The position numbers and the translations under genes were made by a program. The notes under the pieces are model-generated. The model was not told the origin of the DNA and searched no databases. It worked only from the letters and a program-made list of their open reading frames with translations. A stretch of DNA of 9,320 bases from JAYXXU01 sp049301135 (GTDB lineage Bacteria; Pseudomonadota; Gammaproteobacteria; Pseudomonadales; Moraxellaceae), in NCBI GenBank assembly GCA_049301135.1, contig JBAQKP010000267.1, positions 1 to 9,320 of the forward strand, written 5' to 3'. Shown here piece after piece: positions 5,680 through 9,320 of the stretch; positions within the stretch are counted from its first letter, which is position 1, and every line of letters starts with the position of its first letter.

Positions 5680-6972
5680 CTATTCGCCTTTGGTCTGCTC
5701 ACGTGCAATCGCTCGATAGCCGATGTCACTGCGGTATTGCATGCCATGAAAATGCACATGACCACAGGCTTCGAGCGCGGTGGTTTGCGCATCCAAGACA
5801 CTTTCACCGATGGCGGTCACACACAGCACACGACCACCGCTGGTTAAGCTATGTCCATCGGCAGTCAGGCGTGTCCCCGCATGAAAAATCTTCACGCCAT
5901 CGGGTGAGTTGCCCAGACCAGAAATCATGTCGCCCGTGCGCACGTCGGCCGGATAGCCTTCGGCAGCCAACACAATTCCAATCGATGGACGGCTGTCCCA
6001 ATCGGCATGGCTCGGTAACTCACCTTGCAGACCGGCTTCAACCAGTTCAATCAGGGACGACTGTAAGCGTAGCATGATTGGTTGGGTTTCGGGATCGCCA
6101 AAACGACAGTTAAACTCGATCACTTTGGCCTGTCCCGCCGGATCAATCATCAGACCCGCGTATAAAAAGCCACTGTACGGATGTCCATCTTTGGCCATAC
6201 CGTCTACGGTGGGTCGCATGATGTCACGCATCACATGATCAAACACGGGTGATGTGACCACTGGTGCAGGCGAGTACGCGCCCATGCCGCCGGTGTTCGG
6301 GCCTGTATCGCCTTCGCCAATCCGCTTGTGGTCTTGGCTGGTCGCCATCGGCAGGATGTTATGACCATCGATCATGCAAATAAAGCTGGCTTCTTCACCA
6401 TCTAAAAACTCCTCGATGACCACGCGAGAACCGGCTTCACCAAATTTATTACCCGCCAACATGTCATCAATCGCAGCGTAGGCTTCGTCAAGGCTCATCG
6501 CCACGATCACGCCCTTACCAGCGGCCAGACCATCGGCTTTGATCACAATCGGTGCACCATGTTGATCAATATAGGCTTTGGCGGCAGAAACCTCAGTAAA
6601 CACCTCGTAAAACGCGGTTGGAATTTGGTGGCGTTTTAAGAAGTGTTTGGCAAAGGCTTTAGAGCCTTCCAGCTGTGCGGCAAACTGGGTTGGCCCCCAG
6701 ATCTTCAGACCGGCTGCACGGCAGGCATTGACCACGCCATTCACCAGTGGGGCTTCAGGCCCGACGATGATCAGGTCAATCGCATGGCTTTGCGCAAAGG
6801 CAATCACGGCTGGATTGTCTAAAATATCCAGTGCGACGTTTTGGCATTTGGCTTCGGTCGCGGTACCGGCATTACCGGGTGCAACAAACACAGTGGCAAC
6901 CTGTGCGTCTTGCGCACATTTCCATGCAAACGCATGCTCACGGCCACCTGAGCCCAAAATCAAAATATTCAT
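5680..6972 (-). CDS. purD: Phosphoribosylamine-glycine ligase (GAR synthetase)
   Basis: Joins 5-phosphoribosylamine and glycine using ATP to give glycinamide ribonucleotide, the second step of de novo purine synthesis, in the cytoplasm. At 430 residues it has full family length. Motifs in order: LGSGGREHAF (6-15) in the N-terminal domain, IVGPEAPLVNG (69-79), GPTQFAAQLEGSKAFAK (93-109), IKADGLAAGKGVIVA of the ATP-grasp fold (144-158), SQDHKRIGEGD (212-222), GPNTGGMGAYSP (224-235) and the metal-binding EFNCRFGDPETQ (286-297). The ATG at 6972 follows AAGGAG (6986-6981) by eight bases. It begins 23 bases after the purH stop on the same strand, so the two are almost certainly cotranscribed. No key residue appears missing. 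Confidence 0.97.
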   Translation of the reverse strand: MNILILGSGGREHAFAWKCAQDAQVATVFVAPGNAGTATEAKCQNVALDILDNPAVIAFAQSHAIDLIIVGPEAPLVNGVVNACRAAGLKIWGPTQFAAQLEGSKAFAKHFLKRHQIPTAFYEVFTEVSAAKAYIDQHGAPIVIKADGLAAGKGVIVAMSLDEAYAAIDDMLAGNKFGEAGSRVVIEEFLDGEEASFICMIDGHNILPMATSQDHKRIGEGDTGPNTGGMGAYSPAPVVTSPVFDHVMRDIMRPTVDGMAKDGHPYSGFLYAGLMIDPAGQAKVIEFNCRFGDPETQPIMLRLQSSLIELVEAGLQGELPSHADWDSRPSIGIVLAAEGYPADVRTGDMISGLGNSPDGVKIFHAGTRLTADGHSLTSGGRVLCVTAIGESVLDAQTTALEACGHVHFHGMQYRSDIGYRAIAREQTKGE

Positions 6973-6980
6973 CGGTCACG

Positions 6981-6986
6981 CTCCTT
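6981..6986 (-). promoter_or_regulatory. Ribosome binding site of purD
   Basis: The minus strand reads AAGGAG eight bases before the purD ATG, inside the short purH-purD gap. Confidence 0.8.
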
Positions 6987-6995
6987 GTTGTTCGA

Positions 6996-8573
6996 TTAGT
7001 GACGGAAATGCCGCATGCCTGTGAACACCATCGCAATGCCATGCTCATCAGCAGCGGCAATGGTCTCGGCGTCGCGCATTGAGCCACCCGGTTGGATGAT
7101 ACAAGAAATCCCCACTTTAGCAGCATTGTCGATGCCATCACGAAACGGAAAAAACGCATCCGAGGCCATCACGGCACCTTGTACCACCAAGCCCGCATGT
7201 TCGGCTTTGATCGCGGCGATTCGCGCAGAGTTGACCCGACTCATTTGACCTGCACCAATCCCAACGGTTTGGCGGTCTTTGGCATACACAATCGCGTTGG
7301 ACTTGACGTATTTGGCCACTTTCCACGCAAAAATCAAATCATGAATTTCGGCTTCAGTAGGGGCGCGTTGTGTGACGATTTTAAGGTCTGTGTCCTTGAT
7401 CATGCCCAAGTCTTGGTCTTGGATCAGTAGGCCGCCGTTAACGCGTTTAAAGTCTAGTTGACTGCTGCGCTGGTTGATGTCTGGCAGTGCACCACAGACC
7501 ATTACCCGCACGTTTGGTTTGGCTGCTGTGATCTCAAGCACGCCCTGAGCGATGCTCGGTGCAATAATCACTTCGACAAACTGACGATCAATAATTGCTT
7601 TGGCGGTTGCACAATCGAGCTCACGGTTAAAGGCAATAATCCCACCAAAGGCAGACTCTGGATCGGTCGCGTAGGCCAGATCATAGGCAGTTTTGATGCC
7701 GTCTAGCGACACGCATACGCCGCATGGGTTGGCGTGCTTGACGATCACGCAAGCTGGTTTAGCAAATGATTTCACACATTCTAGCGCCGCATCGGTGTCG
7801 GCAATGTTGTTGTATGACAGTTCTTTGCCTTGTAGTTGCTTGGCAGTGGCGACTGAGGCTTCGCTGGCGGTGGGTTCAACATAAAACGCCGCCGACTGGT
7901 GCGGGTTTTCGCCGTAGCGCAGGTCTTGGGCTTTGACCAGTTGTAGATTAAAGGTGCGGGCAAACGCATCGGCAGGTTGCTCGGCGGTTTTGCCGACGCG
8001 TGCGCCGAGATACTGCGCGATCATGCCGTCATATTGTGCCGTGTGTTCAAAGGCTTTCACCGCCAAATCAAACCGCGTGGCAGTTGACAATGTGCCGTTG
8101 GCGGTCAGTTCGCTGATCACACCCGCGTAGTCGCTGGCATTCACAATGATCCCGACAGAAGCGTGGTTTTTGGCCGCGGCACGTACCATGGTTGGCCCAC
8201 CGATGTCGATGTTTTCGATGGCATCGGCCAGTGAGCAGTTGGGTTTGGCGACGGTCGCTGCAAATGGATACAGGTTGACGATGACCAAATCAATCGGCGC
8301 GATGTCATGTGCAGCCATAACCGCTTCGTCGATGCCGCGCCTTGCCAAGATGCCGCCATGAATCTTCGGATGTAGGGTTTTGACTCGACCGTCCATCATT
8401 TCGGGGAAGCCGGTATGCTCGGACACTTCAGTCACTGCAATATTGTTGTCTTTAAGCAGTTTATAGGTGCCGCCGGTCGAGAGTAGTTCGATGTTGAGGC
8501 TGCTCAAAGCTTGAGCAAATTCGACGATCCCAGTCTTATCCGAAACAGAAATCAGTGCGCGTGCGATGGTCAT
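6996..8573 (-). CDS. purH: Bifunctional AICAR transformylase/IMP cyclohydrolase
   Basis: Carries out the last two steps of IMP synthesis: formyl transfer from 10-formyl-tetrahydrofolate to AICAR, then ring closure. The N-terminal cyclohydrolase domain shows ISVSDKTG (8-15), LLSTGGT (30-36), GFPEMMDGRVKTLHP (55-69) and KIHGGILARRG (70-80). The C-terminal transformylase domain shows RYGENPHQ (219-226), VIVKHANPCG with the catalytic Lys279-His280 pair, ATDPESAFGG (302-311), SDAFFPFRDG (471-480) and QPGGSMRD (494-501). The end, RHFRH, is typical. I start it at the ATG at 8573 (MTIARALISV), giving 525 residues; a TTG five codons upstream at 8588 also opens the frame, but homologues normally begin at the MTI-type start. 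The ribosome site is weak (GGGA, nine bases). It lies downstream of fis, with a terminator between. Confidence 0.96.
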   Translation of the reverse strand: MTIARALISVSDKTGIVEFAQALSSLNIELLSTGGTYKLLKDNNIAVTEVSEHTGFPEMMDGRVKTLHPKIHGGILARRGIDEAVMAAHDIAPIDLVIVNLYPFAATVAKPNCSLADAIENIDIGGPTMVRAAAKNHASVGIIVNASDYAGVISELTANGTLSTATRFDLAVKAFEHTAQYDGMIAQYLGARVGKTAEQPADAFARTFNLQLVKAQDLRYGENPHQSAAFYVEPTASEASVATAKQLQGKELSYNNIADTDAALECVKSFAKPACVIVKHANPCGVCVSLDGIKTAYDLAYATDPESAFGGIIAFNRELDCATAKAIIDRQFVEVIIAPSIAQGVLEITAAKPNVRVMVCGALPDINQRSSQLDFKRVNGGLLIQDQDLGMIKDTDLKIVTQRAPTEAEIHDLIFAWKVAKYVKSNAIVYAKDRQTVGIGAGQMSRVNSARIAAIKAEHAGLVVQGAVMASDAFFPFRDGIDNAAKVGISCIIQPGGSMRDAETIAAADEHGIAMVFTGMRHFRH

Positions 8574-8620
8574 ACGGTACAGTCCCAAAAAAATGTGGTC
8601 AGCAGATCTTGCAAATGAAA

Positions 8621-8653
8621 AGACCGGAAAACCCCGAGAGGTTGTTCCGGTCT
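8621..8653 (-). terminator. Intrinsic terminator after fis
   Basis: AGACCGGAA (8621-8629) and TTCCGGTCT (8645-8653) form a perfect nine-base stem, continued by AACC (8630-8633) and GGTT (8640-8643) across a single bulged base, with a six-base loop. Reading the minus strand, the stem is followed by TTTCATTTGC, a fair T-rich tract. It starts 16 bases after the fis stop and ends 47 bases before the purH ATG, so it would terminate fis transcripts or attenuate readthrough into purH. Confidence 0.85.
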
Positions 8654-8669
8654 GCGCGTGATCGGTCGA

Positions 8670-8939
8670 TTACTCGCTCATCAGGCCGTGGGTTTTCAGC
8701 TTTTTGCGCAGCGTGCCACGGTTAAGGCCAAGGATTTCCGCAGCGCGAGTTTGGTTACCTCGGGTGTACTCTAGCACAACCGACAGCAAGGGCTTTTCCA
8801 TTTCAGCCAGCACCAAATCATACACCATCGACGGTTGCTCACCTTGCAACTGGGCAAAATAGTGGCGAACCGCACGCTCGACGTGCAAACGAAGGGCGAC
8901 GTCTGATTGGGCGTTAAAGGCAGAGGATTTGCTGTTCAT
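8670..8939 (-). CDS. fis: DNA-binding protein Fis
   Basis: A small nucleoid-associated protein that binds and bends DNA as a dimer and adjusts transcription of growth-related genes. The 89 residues include the core almost identical to E. coli Fis: YFAQLQGEQPSMVYDLVLAEMEKPLL (split across 27-52) and the helix-turn-helix YTRGNQTRAAEILGLNRG followed by TLRKKLKTHGL (58-86). It is a little shorter than the 98 residues of E. coli Fis, with the difference at the N-terminus. The start is the ATG at 8939; only a weak GGA is seen upstream. The neighbourhood differs from the dusB-fis operon of enterics: here fis follows a probable DUF3426 gene and precedes purH. The Fis call is secure. Confidence 0.96.
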   Translation of the reverse strand: MNSKSSAFNAQSDVALRLHVERAVRHYFAQLQGEQPSMVYDLVLAEMEKPLLSVVLEYTRGNQTRAAEILGLNRGTLRKKLKTHGLMSE

Positions 8940-9014
8940 GAGTCTAGATCCGAAACGAAATCATATACAGGCATCAAAGATACCAGAGGCTAAAAACATG
9001 GGCGGATCACTTGT

Positions 9015-9035
9015 CGCAATAGCAGGCTGATTGCG
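9015..9035. repeat. Small inverted repeat upstream of fis
   Basis: CGCAAT (9015-9020) and ATTGCG (9030-9035) are reverse complements with a nine-base spacer, about 80 bases upstream of the fis start. It could be a leader hairpin or a binding site; six-base arms can also arise by chance. Confidence 0.25.
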
Positions 9036-9066
9036 CCAATACAGACCATAGCCCACGCGGGCGTGC

Positions 9067-9095
9067 ATCATATCACCACAGCCACAGGCTTGCAG
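9067..9095 (-). promoter_or_regulatory. Weak candidate fis promoter
   Basis: On the minus strand TATGAT (9072-9067) matches five of six -10 positions, with CTGCAA (9095-9090) 17 bases upstream matching three of six -35 positions. It would give a leader of about 120 bases. Another TATGAT occurs at 8965-8960, only 20 bases before the ATG, but without a recognisable -35. Which is used, if either, cannot be told from sequence. Confidence 0.25.
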
Positions 9096-9176
9096 CACGC
9101 AAAACAGGATTTTTAACCCGTTATGCTGCCGAACATTTGCTCCGCTATCGACTGCACTGTTTGGACTTGCCCTGCC

Positions 9177-9320
9177 TTAGTACACTGGATCAACGGCATA
9201 GGCTTTAATGTCGGCGCGCGCCACGTCCAGATGAAACTCGACTTTGAGTGACTGGCGCGGCAACAACTGCTTGAGTTGCCGATCATTACCTTGCAGGTAT
9301 TCATGCGGCTCAATGGTGCG
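9177..9320 (-). CDS. C-terminal end of a probable DUF3426-family membrane protein (start outside window)
   Basis: Reading the minus strand from the window edge gives 47 codons ending in TAA at 9179-9177. The residues include IEPHEYLQGNDRQLKQLLPRQ and then LKVEFHLDVARADIKAYAVDPVY at the end (shown here in two parts). The pattern P-x-EYL, a few residues, L-P-x-Q-S-L-x-V-x-F-x-L-D, then A-Y and a C-terminal aromatic resembles the end of DUF3426 proteins, which carry an N-terminal zinc-ribbon motif and one membrane segment. From memory such a gene precedes fis in Acinetobacter relatives. Only the tail is visible, so the zinc ribbon and membrane segment cannot be checked. The gene ends 237 bases before fis on the same strand. 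No function is established for the family. Confidence 0.6.
   Translation of the reverse strand, partial: RTIEPHEYLQGNDRQLKQLLPRQSLKVEFHLDVARADIKAYAVDPVY

Noticed and set aside
6647..7024. 125-residue plus-strand frame opposite purD
   Set aside because: Antisense shadow of the purD coding frame; residue make-up is an artefact of codon bias.
8574..8588. Upstream TTG start for purH (five extra residues)
   Set aside because: The T-run just before it leaves no ribosome site, and homologues begin at the MTI-type ATG at 8573.
9113..9313. 66-residue minus-strand frame at the right edge
   Set aside because: It overlaps the frame ending at 9177, whose residues look like a real protein end; this one is Cys/Ser-rich, low in recognisable pattern and runs through the intergenic region.
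1..9320. CRISPR array, tRNA, rRNA, insertion sequence or integrase
   Set aside because: No regularly spaced repeats, no tRNA-like cloverleaf or CCA end, no transposase or recombinase frame was seen on either strand.

Overview
The window looks like a chromosomal segment of a gammaproteobacterium, most likely in or near Moraxellaceae (the Acinetobacter-Psychrobacter-Moraxella group). The reasons are the very E. coli-like Fis, the order [DUF3426-like gene]-fis-purH-purD on one strand, and a TonB-like DUF3108 protein close to purine genes. This placement is inference from gene order and protein character; no search was run. Most of the window is near 50% G+C by eye, with one clearly AT-richer gene (596-1693).

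Layout, left to right. (1) 1-543, plus: the C-terminal end of the DEAH-box RNA helicase HrpA, cut by the window edge. (2) 596-1693, minus: an AT-rich accessory gene of unknown function sitting between the convergent core genes hrpA and the CBS gene; its longest reading frame overlaps the 3' end of the CBS gene. This is the best candidate for something poorly described. (3) 1662-2093, minus: a two-CBS-domain protein. (4) 2094-2308: a divergent intergenic region with a perfect -10 box and an 8-bp inverted repeat. (5) 2309-2716, plus: a small exported PPC-domain protein. (6) 2858-4000, plus: an envelope protein with an N-terminal membrane anchor, a Pro/Ala-rich linker and a C-terminal DUF3108 domain. 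(7) 4038-5423, minus: an ABC1/UbiB-type atypical kinase. (8) 5424-5679: an intergenic region with several inverted repeats, including an 11-bp perfect dyad at 5572-5607. (9) 5680-6972 purD and 6996-8573 purH, minus, 23 bases apart. (10) 8670-8939 fis, minus, followed by a strong intrinsic terminator (8621-8653) placed between fis and purH. (11) 9177-9320, minus: the last 47 codons of a probable DUF3426-family membrane protein.

How they fit together: the right half is one minus-strand block (DUF3426-like, fis, purH, purD, kinase). PurD makes glycinamide ribonucleotide early in de novo purine synthesis, and PurH carries out the last two steps to IMP. The terminator just upstream of purH suggests that fis and purH-purD are either separate units or joined by partial readthrough. 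The left half is a mosaic of housekeeping genes (hrpA, CBS, PPC, DUF3108) with one likely acquired gene. I found no insertion sequence, tRNA, rRNA or CRISPR array. Nothing here clearly shows a multi-gene novel system; the lone accessory gene and several unexplained dyads are the items worth following up.
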